From positions 1,922,001 through 1,986,000 of the forward strand of contig CP093399.1 in NCBI GenBank assembly GCA_029027825.1: DNA of 64,000 bases, written 5' to 3'. The DNA is from Rs1 sp029027825 (GTDB lineage: Bacteria > Pseudomonadota > Gammaproteobacteria > Pseudomonadales > Balneatricaceae). A program made the position numbers and the translations under genes. The notes under the pieces are model-generated. The model was not told where the DNA came from and made no database searches. It worked only from the letters and a program-made list of their open reading frames with translations. Numbering within the stretch: the stretch's first letter is position 1; every line of letters begins with the position of its first letter. Positions 1-8,274 of this stretch are shown piece after piece.

Positions 1-419
1 ATGTATTCGACATTTTTGAAATTCGTATTTTATTAGAGGGAGAAGCCAGTTACAAGGCTGCCACACGAATGGACAGAATCACCTTAGCTGAATTACGTAA
101 AGGTGCCAATTTTCTATTCGAAATAGAAAAAGATCAAACTTGGTTAGAGCACTGGGCTCAATATGACGACCATTTTCACTTGTGTATTGCCAAAGCCAGT
201 GGCAGCAAGCGTTTGATGCAAGATATCATTCGACATCGGCTCTCTCATCGAGCACTAAATATCCAAGCTGAAAGCCCCTACTCATTCAGTAATTCTCTAC
301 AAGAACATATAGAAGTATTAGACGCTTTAGATAACCGAGATCCATCACAGGCTAGAACGGCCATGCAAAATCATATTAGGGAGTCACAAGCATTATTTGT
401 GAATAAGTTTTCAGATTAA
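1..419 (+). CDS. GntR-family transcriptional regulator, C-terminal FCD domain (5' end outside window)
   Basis: The frame is open from base 3 to the stop at 417-419 and gives 138 residues with no start codon that must be used, so the gene begins upstream of the window. What is present is the ligand-binding FCD domain of FadR-subfamily GntR regulators: the opening FEIRILLEGEAS helix with its conserved Arg, the FHLCIAKASGS stretch after an Asp-rich turn, and the closing EHIEVLDAL...D...A...MQNHI helix. FCD domains usually bind a carboxylate through a metal held by Asp and His, and such residues are visible here. The N-terminal winged helix is not seen, so target and effector cannot be inferred. 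The M at base 69 is internal. Confidence 0.85.
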   Translation, partial: VFDIFEIRILLEGEASYKAATRMDRITLAELRKGANFLFEIEKDQTWLEHWAQYDDHFHLCIAKASGSKRLMQDIIRHRLSHRALNIQAESPYSFSNSLQEHIEVLDALDNRDPSQARTAMQNHIRESQALFVNKFSD

Positions 420-432
420 TCTAGCGCAGTGG

Positions 433-614
433 CTTCTCTGCATAACGACTGCGCTCGGTAATACGCCGTTAAAAACCGGCTCAACATGCTCATTTACACC
501 TTTAATACCCATAAAGAAGGGCACACTGCACCCAAAGTGAGGGGCATACTAACTCCGCTATTTCGCCGGTTTTTGCCTTGTCTAATCCTCACTCGCAACG
601 TGCTGCAGAGGTTT
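433..614 (-). repeat. Family B repeat (MITE-like), near-complete copy carrying a foreign insert of about 45 bp
   Basis: Reverse-oriented copy of the element seen complete at 34391-34531. The outer ends (CTCTGCATAACG... and ...CGCAACGTGCTGCAGAGG) and the internal GCCGTTAAAAACCGGC arm are all recognisable. In the centre, after CATTTACACC, about 45 bp of unrelated sequence (roughly 502-550) replaces the short AGTAAAT loop. It follows the GntR-type gene directly and abuts a family A copy. Confidence 0.75.
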
Positions 615-616
615 CA

Positions 617-807
617 CCTGAATCAGTGATTTCACTGCAGCACATAGCCCGAGTTCTTGATTTTAACGCGCTTAGAAAAACACCCACTGAACTGATAAGT
701 TTTATGCAGGCCGCATATGAGCTTGCAGATAATATTTTCCAACTCACTGTGATGCTACAGGGTCAGTATCTTACACTCTGTCTTAACTTTGAAGTCACGG
801 ATTCAGG
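617..807 (+). repeat. Family A repeat (MITE-like), copy 1
   Basis: Left end CCTGAATCAGTGATTTC and right end GAAGTCACGGATTCAGG are near-perfect inverted repeats, and the internal arms match the other long copies. No clear target duplication remains (TTTCA / TAATA). An open frame over 578-862 is only the translation of this repeat. The element ends 11 bp from the ppiC stop codon. Confidence 0.85.
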
Positions 808-818
808 TAATAGAGGAA

Positions 819-1097
819 TTAACCTCTATAAATTGTTTCTATTAAATGAAAACCAAATTTAGTTTTAACTGGACCATGAACTGTTAGTAACGCTTTTCTA
901 AAGACAACTTGATCAAACGCCTTGAGCATAACCCCCTGCTTAAACTCACCTAAATCACCACCTTTTTTAGCTGATGGGCACTGAGAGAATTTCTTAGCTA
1001 GCTGTGCGAAATCCCCGCCTTTTTCCAATTTTTTCTTTATCGATTCCGCTTCTAATCTCGATTTAAGCAAAATATGTCTAGCACATGCAGATGCCAT
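819..1097 (-). CDS. ppiC: Peptidyl-prolyl cis-trans isomerase, parvulin (PpiC family)
   Basis: This 92-residue single-domain parvulin catalyses cis-trans isomerisation of peptidyl-proline bonds. The family signature is complete: ARHILLKS at the N-terminus, GGDFAQLAKKFSQCPS, KKGGDLGEF, FDQVVF and a closing GPVKTKFGFHLIE. The length matches the small cytoplasmic PpiC of enterobacteria (about 93 residues). I chose the ATG at 1097 rather than one 24 bp upstream because AAAGGA sits eight bases before it and the protein then starts MASACARHIL, as in the family. No signal peptide is present, so it should act in the cytoplasm. It stands alone between repeat-filled gaps. Confidence 0.93.
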   Translation of the reverse strand: MASACARHILLKSRLEAESIKKKLEKGGDFAQLAKKFSQCPSAKKGGDLGEFKQGVMLKAFDQVVFRKALLTVHGPVKTKFGFHLIETIYRG

Positions 1098-1215
1098 TTT
1101 AATTATCCTTTCTAAATGCAACTTAATTAGCTCTAATAGTCAGTATTGTAACGATTTAACTAAGATATATATCCTATAATTTAAAATATGAGCTATATTT
1201 TATTTATGCTAGTTA

Positions 1216-1300
1216 TATCTATAATCTGAATCCGCGGCTTAATAGTGAAGACCGGATGTAAAATATTGATTTTACGGTGGAATTTAAAATTTTAACTTAT
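1216..1300 (-). repeat. Family A repeat remnant (one arm only)
   Basis: Reads CTGAATCCGCGGCTTAATAG and then the degraded right arm (GATGTAAAATATTGATTTTACGGTGGAATT), with no matching left arm. It looks like an older truncated copy against which copy 2 inserted. Confidence 0.6.
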
Positions 1301-1301
1301 A

Positions 1302-1510
1302 CCTGAATTCGTGACTTCAAAGTGAATGCAGAGTGTAATATATTGGTTCTACAGTGAAATTTAAAAACCTTAGCTGCAAGCTCATATGCGTCCTGCATTC
1401 GCTAAATAAATGCATCCCTGCATAAAACCCGTAGGTTCAGTGGGTATTTTTCTAACCGCTGTAGAGTCAAGAGCTTGCGCAATGTAGTGCAGTGAAGTCA
1501 CTGATTCAGG
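1302..1510 (-). repeat. Family A repeat (MITE-like), long form, copy 2, target duplication TTATA
   Basis: Complete copy of about 209 bp in reverse orientation, starting CCTGAATTCGTGACTTC and ending GAAGTCACTGATTCAGG. It is flanked by TTATA on both sides (1297-1301 and 1511-1515), an exact 5-bp target duplication. It lies in the 574-bp gap between ppiC and the GGDEF gene. The rest of that gap (1511-1671) holds no gene that I can see. Confidence 0.9.
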
Positions 1511-1671
1511 TTATAAGTTCAGTGACTATTAAAATTGGTATTTAGTTATTCTAAGCAGCTGCACCTAGGGATCCCAAAACCGAAAGAGTATAACGTCGTA
1601 GTAGATACGTATTAGTAAATGGGTACAGTACTAATGATACGCAAACAAAAAACTAAACAGCTAGGACTTTA

Positions 1672-3615
1672 ATGTTAAAAGAAATAGATCTTCATGTGTT
1701 TGATGAATTTCACAGTGCAATGTGGGTATTCGACTCAACTAAACTTCGTATTCATTGGGCAAACCATGAAGCAATCGCTTTCTGGCGAAAGAAAAATCAT
1801 CAAGAGTTATACGATTATGACTTTTCTGACAACTTAACAGAAGCAGACTTAGCGGTTATCAGAGACGACTTAGAAGACTACGCTCTAGGTCGCGATAAAT
1901 CCCAGTGGTGTGCATATAAGCCGATAGATATAACCAAAGAAGTTTATTGTCATTTTTCAGGGGTGGAATTAAACGACGGTCGCATCGAAACCTTAGTGCA
2001 AGTCATTGTCAGTAAAGTTAGTTTAGATTCTGAGCTTTCAGTACATACAACCTCAACCTTGGTCTCTCTCTGGGATGTTAATGGTAGAGTTACCAGTTCA
2101 AACCAACTATTTCAGCAATTTTACAGTCAAAAAAAGGAATTTTTTCACCAACTATTTAATAACCAAATCCAAGCTGATGAATTATGGCGAGAAGCAATAG
2201 AAGAAGGTGTAGCTAATCGTGAGCTGTGTTTACCCACTCTAGAGGGGAATCGATGGTTTCAAATCAATCTTAGCCTTAATAAAAAAGGTCATACTGAAAG
2301 AGTGACCTTACGTCAGTTAGACACGACTGCACGCAAGCATCGAGAACTACACCACCAAAAACTTGCAATTACCGACCAGCTAACTCAAATTCAAAACCGT
2401 TTTGGAGTGACGGTGACTATTGAAAAAATCATCAATAGTCGAACTCCATTTACGCTATTCTTAATAGATTTAAATAAATTTAAAAATATTAATGATTATT
2501 ATGGACACGATAAGGGGGACGCTTTACTAAAAGCAGTTGCCTTTCGATTACAAAGCATATTCATCAATGCATTGGCCATATCCCGTCTAGGGGGTGATGA
2601 ATTCTTACTAATAATGCCCTACAAAGGAGCTGAGAATAAGCAAACTGAGGGCGCGAAATTAACCCGTTGCCTTAATACCCCCTATCACATTAGCGGCTTG
2701 GGAAATGTTCAGTCGGGAGGCAGCATCGGTGTAGTTTCTTATCCCGCTGATGCGGATAATATGAGCGAATTATTGCTACTTGCCGATACTGCGATGTACT
2801 GTGCGAAAACGTCTCACTTTGATGATTGTTCATATTTCAATTCCGAGATGGCTCAACCCCTCATGAGACGGCAAAAAATTCGTAACAGTTTAAGCTCAGC
2901 TATATCTAATTTAGACTTTTTACATCATTTTGAACCTGTTTTTTCTATTGCTGATCGAACTATTGCTTACTGTGAAATACAAACATGCTGGCTTCACCAA
3001 GAGCTAGGTATGTTACAAAGTGAGGACTTTTATGACATTGCCGACGAGCTTTCGGTAATGAGCGCTATCGAATTACAAACTTTAGAAAGGGCCTGTAAAC
3101 AAATTTTAAATGATGACCAACAAACACCGATCATTCTCAAAGTGACTATCAATGAGTTTCAATCAGGAAGAACCTTTAAAAATCTTGAAAAGCTGTCGAC
3201 TTATATTAAGCAAATACCTTTTAAACTTAATATAGCGCTTTCTGAAAGTGATGTTACCGGCAGGGAAGATTCTATTATCCAACAAATGGAAAAAGTGGTG
3301 GAATTACAGATTGGTGTGGTATTAGACGATTTTTCTATTGGCGGTATTAATCTAACGAAACTGCCATTACTGCCTATTAATATCATCAGATTCCACTCTG
3401 AGTTTACAGCATCCCTGTCTCAACAAAAAAATTGCTTATTAAAGTCGTTCGCGCTATCAATGAAACAATCGGGCTATAAAATAATCTGTACCGGAGTCAG
3501 TGACTTAGAAACCATCAATTTGCTAATGCCAATAGGATGCGATTTTGTCCAAGATTTACCTATCTATTTATTTGAAAACAATCAATTCCACTCATCTATC
3601 ATTGAAAAGGTTTAA
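1672..3615 (+). CDS. GGDEF-EAL protein with PAS-like N-terminus; EAL domain degenerate
   Basis: The 647-residue protein has a PAS-like region (about 10-120, FVDST..IHWANHEAI type), a second sensor-like region (about 125-225), a GGDEF domain (about 235-400) with an intact RLGGDEF at 307-311, and an EAL-like domain (about 416-640). The GGDEF part should make cyclic di-GMP. The EAL part is eroded: the signature Glu-Ala-Leu is E435-I-Q, the NVS motif is KVTINEF, and the Lys of KID is replaced in IIRFH. The VLDDFSIGG stretch is kept. I infer a diguanylate cyclase with a non-hydrolytic, perhaps regulatory, EAL domain. No membrane segments are evident, so it is probably cytosolic. A ribosome site CTAGGA precedes the ATG. 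Confidence 0.88.
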   Translation: MLKEIDLHVFDEFHSAMWVFDSTKLRIHWANHEAIAFWRKKNHQELYDYDFSDNLTEADLAVIRDDLEDYALGRDKSQWCAYKPIDITKEVYCHFSGVELNDGRIETLVQVIVSKVSLDSELSVHTTSTLVSLWDVNGRVTSSNQLFQQFYSQKKEFFHQLFNNQIQADELWREAIEEGVANRELCLPTLEGNRWFQINLSLNKKGHTERVTLRQLDTTARKHRELHHQKLAITDQLTQIQNRFGVTVTIEKIINSRTPFTLFLIDLNKFKNINDYYGHDKGDALLKAVAFRLQSIFINALAISRLGGDEFLLIMPYKGAENKQTEGAKLTRCLNTPYHISGLGNVQSGGSIGVVSYPADADNMSELLLLADTAMYCAKTSHFDDCSYFNSEMAQPLMRRQKIRNSLSSAISNLDFLHHFEPVFSIADRTIAYCEIQTCWLHQELGMLQSEDFYDIADELSVMSAIELQTLERACKQILNDDQQTPIILKVTINEFQSGRTFKNLEKLSTYIKQIPFKLNIALSESDVTGREDSIIQQMEKVVELQIGVVLDDFSIGGINLTKLPLLPINIIRFHSEFTASLSQQKNCLLKSFALSMKQSGYKIICTGVSDLETINLLMPIGCDFVQDLPIYLFENNQFHSSIIEKV

Positions 3616-3752
3616 CTGAGAGTCTGGCCGCAAACAATTTTTTTGCTGTCACCACCGCTGTTTAATCAACTCCTTAGTGCATAAGAAATTAGCACCCACC
3701 AATTGTGTCGATCTTATCTAAATCAAGCAAAAAAAACGGCGTTTTACATAAA

Positions 3753-3960
3753 CCTGAATCAGTGACTTCACTGCACCACACAGTGCAAGCTCTTGATTCT
3801 ACAGCGGTTAGAAAAACACCCGCTGAATCGACGGGTTTTATGCAGGGATGCATTTATTTAGCGATGCAGGACGCATATGAGCTTGCAGCTAAGATTTTTC
3901 AATTCCACCGTAGCACCAATACCTTACACTCTGTGTTCACTTTGAAGTCACGGATTCAAG
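3753..3960 (+). repeat. Family A repeat (MITE-like), long form, copy 3, target duplication ATAAA
   Basis: Complete 208-bp copy flanked by ATAAA on both sides (3748-3752 and 3961-3965). The left end is CCTGAATCAGTGACTTC and the right end GAAGTCACGGATTCAAG. The open frame at 3705-3992 is repeat translation only. It lies in the 612-bp gap between the GGDEF gene and nfsA, in which I see no other feature. Confidence 0.9.
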
Positions 3961-4227
3961 ATAAAAATACCTGCACTTGGGTAATAAATTAGTGGCACTG
4001 CCCCCTTCAAAATGCAGTTCAACTAAGCCTTAAAAATCGATTGAATTTAACTAATTAGACCACATTAATATATTGGTGCTAAAATCAGTGCTGAAAATTT
4101 TCCGCTGACGCACACACCTTGCTGATCATTATTCAAACTAGTGAGTCTAGCTTTATTGGTCTGTAATCAACGATTGCCTATATTCACATCTGTAGAAAAA
4201 AATAATTTACTCAGGAGGAACCCAAAC

Positions 4228-4965
4228 ATGAACCAAACTATCCAATTATTAGAGTCTCATTGTTCGATCAGGAAATTCACACCACAAGCTATTCCCCAAG
4301 ATACGATTAATACTTTAATCAATGCAGGACAAAGCGCAGCAACCTCCAGTTTCATTCAAGCTTGTACGGTCATTCAAGTACAAGACAAATCAAACCGATC
4401 TATTTTAGCTGGCCTAGCTGGCAATCAGAAATATATAGAAAGCTGCGCTACATTTCTAATTTTTTGTGCCGATATGCGCAGGCACAAACTGGCGTGTGAA
4501 ATGCATCAACAGCAGATGCAATCTGGTTTTACTGAACAGTTTTTAACCGCCTCTTTAGACTGTGCTTTATTTGCGCAAAATGTGGTCATTGCCGCCGAAT
4601 CGCTAAAGCTAGGCGCTGTTTATATTGGCGGATTACGCAACAAGATAGAACAAGTGGGTGAATTGCTTAATTTACCTGAATTAGTTTTTCCTGTATTTGG
4701 ACTGTGTTTAGGCTACCCCGACCAAAACCCCGCTAAAAAGCCGCGCTTACCTTTACCGGTCATATTAAAACAAGAACAATACGATGATCAAAACGATAAA
4801 GAATTAATTGCACAATACGATCTGCATATCAAAGACTATTATGCGAATAGAGGAACCAACATAAAGCAGCAGGGATGGAGCGATCAGATTTCAAATATGC
4901 TTAATAAAGAGGCGCGCCCACATATGTTGGATTATTTACAGCGAAAAGGCTTTATCCAAAAATAG
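4228..4965 (+). CDS. nfsA: NADPH-dependent nitroreductase / flavin reductase, NfsA type
   Basis: The 245-residue protein matches the FMN-binding NfsA/FRP branch of the nitroreductase family, which reduces nitro compounds and quinones with NADPH. Family landmarks are the opening ESHCSIRKFT, SSFIQACTVI, FCADMRRH, the AQNVVIAAESLKLGAVYIGGLRN core, FGLCLGYPDQNPAKKPRLP and a closing YYANRGTN...W. The ATG at 4228 is preceded by a strong AGGAGGAA seven bases upstream. A GTG 29 codons earlier is in frame but has no comparable site and would add an unrelated N-terminus. It is convergent with the GST gene and lies in a cluster of redox and electrophile-handling genes. Confidence 0.93.
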   Translation: MNQTIQLLESHCSIRKFTPQAIPQDTINTLINAGQSAATSSFIQACTVIQVQDKSNRSILAGLAGNQKYIESCATFLIFCADMRRHKLACEMHQQQMQSGFTEQFLTASLDCALFAQNVVIAAESLKLGAVYIGGLRNKIEQVGELLNLPELVFPVFGLCLGYPDQNPAKKPRLPLPVILKQEQYDDQNDKELIAQYDLHIKDYYANRGTNIKQQGWSDQISNMLNKEARPHMLDYLQRKGFIQK

Positions 4966-5006
4966 CAGTTTCAATGTGCACCAATTAACACCAATCAAAG
5001 CCTCAG

Positions 5007-5036
5007 TAGTGGATGGGCTAACATCCCCATCCACTA
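5007..5036. terminator. Stem-loop between convergent nfsA and gst
   Basis: TAGTGGATGGG pairs perfectly with CCCATCCACTA across an 8-base loop and is followed on the plus strand by TCTATTTCTCT. It sits 41 bp after the nfsA stop and 45 bp from the gst stop, where a shared terminator is expected. The U-tract is imperfect. Confidence 0.6.
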
Positions 5037-5081
5037 TCTATTTCTCTACTCTAGATTAGATCAAGAGTTTGCATCCCCTAC

Positions 5082-5690
5082 CTAGTCTTGCTCGGAAGCT
5101 CGTTGATAGGCGACGCGCTGCTGCATTTTGTCCAGGTAGGCTAAAGTGTTAGGTCGGTCGATCAACAACTCTCCCCTGCCTGCTATCTGCAAAATAATAG
5201 TCATCATTATATCCGCGGCACTGAAATTCTTACCCGAAAAATACGGCTGCTGGCTGAGTCGCGCTTCGATATAGGAGAAATCCAAGGCTATTTCCTTGGC
5301 GATGTAACCGTCCATTGGCTGCTTGCCCTCACGCGGCTCCATCTGCATAAACAACCAAGTAATCACCGGTAAACCCAGCGAGCCCTCGGCGAAATGTAAC
5401 CATTCTAAATAATGGTAGTAATCAGCATGTTCAAGTGCCGGGCGCAAATTGTTTTGCGGGCTTTGATTTAAAATATATTCAAGCACCGCCCCCGACTCAC
5501 ACAAGGTGATCGCACCATCGACAATCACCGGCGCCTTGGCTAGTGGATGGATGGCTTTCAAGCTCTGCGGCGCTAAGTGGCTATGCGGGTCGCGCTGGTG
5601 TTTAACCAGCTGATAGGGCATATTTAACTCTTCAAGCAACCAAATTACTCGCATCGAGCGAGAGTGATCTAAGTGGTGCACAGTAATCAT
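5082..5690 (-). CDS. Glutathione S-transferase family protein
   Basis: The 202-residue protein has an N-terminal thioredoxin-fold domain (about 1-78), with HHLDHSRSMRVIWLLEEL supplying a Ser/Arg glutathione-activating region and the cis-Pro and ESGAV segment typical of GSTs (AKAPVIVDG, LCESGAVLEYI). An all-helical C-terminal domain (about 88-200) contains SAADIMM. It should conjugate glutathione to electrophiles or act in peroxide defence; the substrate is unknown. It starts 5 bp after the CurA-like gene ends, so the two are almost certainly cotranscribed. Confidence 0.92.
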   Translation of the reverse strand: MITVHHLDHSRSMRVIWLLEELNMPYQLVKHQRDPHSHLAPQSLKAIHPLAKAPVIVDGAITLCESGAVLEYILNQSPQNNLRPALEHADYYHYLEWLHFAEGSLGLPVITWLFMQMEPREGKQPMDGYIAKEIALDFSYIEARLSQQPYFSGKNFSAADIMMTIILQIAGRGELLIDRPNTLAYLDKMQQRVAYQRASEQD

Positions 5691-5695
5691 AATAT

Positions 5696-6745
5696 TTATC
5701 CCTTTGCGCAGTTATCAGGGCCGACACGTACTATTAACTTACCGAAATTTTTACCTTCAAGTAAACCAATGAACGCCTCGACCGCATTTTCTAGCCCATC
5801 TATTAGGTCCTCTCGGTACTTAACATCCCCAGCCAAGAGCCACTTTAACATCTGCTGACTAAACTCAGCAAAGCGATGACCGTAATCGTCAAAGACGATA
5901 AAGCCTTGCATTTTTATTCGTTTGACCAATAAGGTAGCCATTAACTGTGAGCTTAGATCTGGACCGCTAGCTAACTGGGTAGCATTATATTGCGAAATCA
6001 AGCCGCACAGCGGCACCCTAGCTTTAGTATTTAACAGCGGTAGTACTGCTGCAAATACTTTGCCGCCGACGTTTTCATAATAAACATCGATCCCGGCGGC
6101 GCAAACTTCAGTCAGCTGTTCGCTAAAATCAGTGGCCTGATGATCAATGCACTGATCAAAGCCAAGCGTTTCAACCGCGTATTGACATTTTTTGTGACCA
6201 CCAGCAATACCGATCACAGTGCAGCCTTTGAGCTTTGCTATTTGGCCGACTAGACTGCCCACCGCACCAGTAGCTGCTGCCACCACCACGGTTTCACCCG
6301 CTTTAGGCGCGCCGATATCCAACAGTCCCATATAAGCGGTTAATCCTGGCATACCCAGCACACCTAACGCATACGATGGATTGGCCAAGCTAGGGTCTAA
6401 TTTCATTAATTGCGTGCCATCACTGATGCTGTAATCTTGCCAACCTGTGTAAGCCACTACCCAGTCGCCAACTTGATAGTCACTGTGCATAGATTTTACA
6501 ACGCGACAGACACAGCCACCGACCATCACTTCCCCAAGTGCTACTGGTTCCGCATAGGACTTGGCATCATTAATCCGGCCACGCATGTAGGGATCCAGTG
6601 ACATAAAGACTGTGCGCAACAACACTTCCCCTTGCTCAGCAGTCGGTATCGGTGTTTGTTCATAGGAAAAATCACTGCCGATCGGCGCCCCATGTGGCCG
6701 TGCAGCTAGCAACCACTGGCGGTTCTCTGTCTGGTTTTGTATCAT
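5696..6745 (-). CDS. NADP-dependent oxidoreductase, medium-chain dehydrogenase family (CurA / leukotriene B4 dehydrogenase type)
   Basis: The 349-residue zinc-free medium-chain reductase of the enone/alkenal reductase branch has a catalytic N-terminal fold with SLDPYMRGRI and GEVMVGG, then a Rossmann domain with VVVAAATGAVGSLVGQIA and GIAGGHKKC for NADPH. YYENVGGKVF and the closing GKNFGKLIVRV are also diagnostic. Relatives reduce the double bond of alpha,beta-unsaturated carbonyls such as curcumin or lipid enals. A good ribosome site (AGCAGGTAAAC) precedes the ATG. It forms a two-gene unit with the downstream GST, consistent with a role in removing reactive electrophiles. A 13-bp tandem repeat lies 86-158 bp upstream of the start. 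Confidence 0.92.
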   Translation of the reverse strand: MIQNQTENRQWLLAARPHGAPIGSDFSYEQTPIPTAEQGEVLLRTVFMSLDPYMRGRINDAKSYAEPVALGEVMVGGCVCRVVKSMHSDYQVGDWVVAYTGWQDYSISDGTQLMKLDPSLANPSYALGVLGMPGLTAYMGLLDIGAPKAGETVVVAAATGAVGSLVGQIAKLKGCTVIGIAGGHKKCQYAVETLGFDQCIDHQATDFSEQLTEVCAAGIDVYYENVGGKVFAAVLPLLNTKARVPLCGLISQYNATQLASGPDLSSQLMATLLVKRIKMQGFIVFDDYGHRFAEFSQQMLKWLLAGDVKYREDLIDGLENAVEAFIGLLEGKNFGKLIVRVGPDNCAKG

Positions 6746-6830
6746 CTTGTTTACCTGCTTAGCGCCTTTAAATCCAAAGATGCGGACCGCGGCGACTGTT
6801 TTATGCTTGTGGAGGGCTAATGTATGGCAC

Positions 6831-6903
6831 TATCATTGCGAGATATCATTGCGAGATATCATTGCGAGATATCATTGCGAGATATCATTGCGAACTATCA
6901 TTG
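6831..6903. repeat. 13-bp tandem repeat, about 5.6 units
   Basis: The unit TATCATTGCGAGA is repeated at 13-bp steps from 6831; four units are identical and the fifth ends GAAC. Each junction makes a GATATC palindrome. It lies upstream of the CurA-like gene, where it could affect expression or simply be a slippage array. The remainder of 6746-7132 holds only the short family A derivative. Confidence 0.9.
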
Positions 6904-7001
6904 ATTACTTTTTACGGTGTCTTGTAGATATCGCTCTAAAATTTGATTAACTGATTCGAAAATCAGCAGCCATAGCAGCTTCACCCTATTTTTATATTTA
7001 A

Positions 7002-7067
7002 CCTAAATCCGCCACTTGCAAGAAAATCCAGAGGAGGATATTGGATTCTTTGAAGTCACGGATTCAG
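7002..7067 (-). repeat. Family A repeat, internally deleted remnant (66 bp)
   Basis: Both ends are present (CCTAAATCCGCCACTTGCA and GAAGTCACGGATTCAG) but almost the whole interior is missing, leaving a fragment with a TATTGG core. Confidence 0.65.
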
Positions 7068-7132
7068 ATAGTAGAAAACAGCTCGAGCTAGTGAAGCACC
7101 GCAGTACACACTTATGGCTAGATCGGAATTAG

Positions 7133-7819
7133 TTAGGCGCTGATCTGCAACAGTAGTTTATCGGCAACTGACTTAGAACTGGCAGGGTTTTGCCCTGATA
7201 TAAGCAAGCCATCTTGAACCGTAAAATCCTGCCAATCCGGCCCTTTTCGGTATGTTGCTCCGCGCTTAATCAACTCATCTTCAAGTAGGAAAGGCACCAC
7301 TTCGGTAAGCTCTACCGCCGCTTCTTCGCTATTGGTAAACCCGCTAATCGCCTTGCCTTTGATGGCCAGCTCACCACTAGCTAACTTAACGTTTAACAGC
7401 GCCGCTGTCGCATGACAAACCGCTGCCACTGGTTTACCGGCCTCTAGGAAGCTTTCAAGCAGCGCAATCGAGACTGGATTTTCAGCTAAATCCCATAGCG
7501 GCCCATGCCCACCAGGATAGAAGACCCCGGCAAACTCACTCATATTGACTTGTGCTAGCTGCTCGGTAGTGGCTATTTTTTGCTGTACCACAGCGTCCGC
7601 GTAGTAACGTTTGGTCGCCGCTGTTTGAAAATCAGCTAACTCACTGGTTGGATCTACAGGTGCGGCTCCGCCCAGAGGTGTAGCTAGCGTTACCACTATC
7701 CCCGCATCGATAAAGGCATAGTATGGGGCGGCAAATTCCTCCACCCAAAATCCGGTTTTATGCCCACTATCACCCAGTTCAGCGTGCGAGGTTAAAACCA
7801 TTAGTATCTGCTTGTTCAT
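7133..7819 (-). CDS. DJ-1/PfpI family protein, type 1 glutamine amidotransferase-like
   Basis: The 228-residue protein has the DJ-1/PfpI fold. The nucleophile elbow is AAVCHATAALL, with the reactive Cys followed by His; an acidic residue is supplied by GFWVEEFAAPYY near position 30, and GVFYPGGHGPLWDLAEN is the usual pre-nucleophile loop. Relatives of this length act as Hsp31-like glyoxalase III or holdases that deal with methylglyoxal-type stress; which of these applies is not decided by the sequence. AGAGGT precedes the ATG. It is divergent from a LysR regulator across a 455-bp gap, suggesting that the regulator controls it and perhaps the reductase/GST pair. Confidence 0.9.
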   Translation of the reverse strand: MNKQILMVLTSHAELGDSGHKTGFWVEEFAAPYYAFIDAGIVVTLATPLGGAAPVDPTSELADFQTAATKRYYADAVVQQKIATTEQLAQVNMSEFAGVFYPGGHGPLWDLAENPVSIALLESFLEAGKPVAAVCHATAALLNVKLASGELAIKGKAISGFTNSEEAAVELTEVVPFLLEDELIKRGATYRKGPDWQDFTVQDGLLISGQNPASSKSVADKLLLQISA

Positions 7820-7848
7820 TTGTTGCTACCTCTGTCATTGATTAATAG

Positions 7849-8000
7849 CTGAATCAGTGGCTGCAAAGTGAATACCGAAGGGGAATGGAATCGATTGTTT
7901 CACACTAGAATTAAACAATGCTAACCACAAGCTTAGATACGTCCAACCGCCGCTGGAGTAAAAGCTTACGCTAGATGATGCAGTGCAGCCACTGATTCAG
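7849..8000 (-). repeat. Family A repeat, divergent copy with co-varied ends
   Basis: The 152-bp copy begins CTGAATCAGTGGCTGCA and ends TGCAGCCACTGATTCAG, which pair perfectly over 17 bp although both differ from the family consensus. Flanks TAATA / TAACA are a near target duplication. It sits in the divergent promoter region of the DJ-1 and LysR genes. Confidence 0.75.
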
Positions 8001-8165
8001 ATAACAAGTATAAACGCTCGCTCTAACGCAGACAATGCAGATAAATTTGACTACATTGATTCAATTATTGATACAATCATTAGAAATCTCAATGTAAGAT
8101 CACCAGTGAAGCTTAGACAAACCAAAAACCAAGCAAATGACAGAGTTAGTATGCTCCTGTCTACG

Positions 8166-8241
8166 ATATTACTGGTGTAAATAAGCATATTGCGCCAGTT
8201 TTTAACACCGTTTCCGAGCGTGGCAGTATTGCTGAGGTCGG
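8166..8241 (+). repeat. Family B repeat, right-half fragment
   Basis: Matches the right half of the complete copy at 34391-34531: TACTGGTGTAAAT, then AGCATATTG, a GCCAGTTTTTAACACCG arm, CCGAGCG and a decayed end GCTGAGGTC. It ends about 34 bp before the LysR start codon. Confidence 0.7.
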
Positions 8242-8274
8242 GCCACAATCACTCATTTATCATCAGGTATTGTT

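Noticed and set aside
578..862. 94-residue ORF
   Set aside because: It lies almost wholly within a family A repeat, and the same peptide pieces appear wherever the repeat occurs.
3705..3992. 95-residue ORF
   Set aside because: Translation of the family A copy at 3753-3960. No independent ribosome site or homology.
6831..6903. Possible CRISPR array
   Set aside because: Units are directly adjacent with no spacers and are only 13 bp; a simple tandem repeat.
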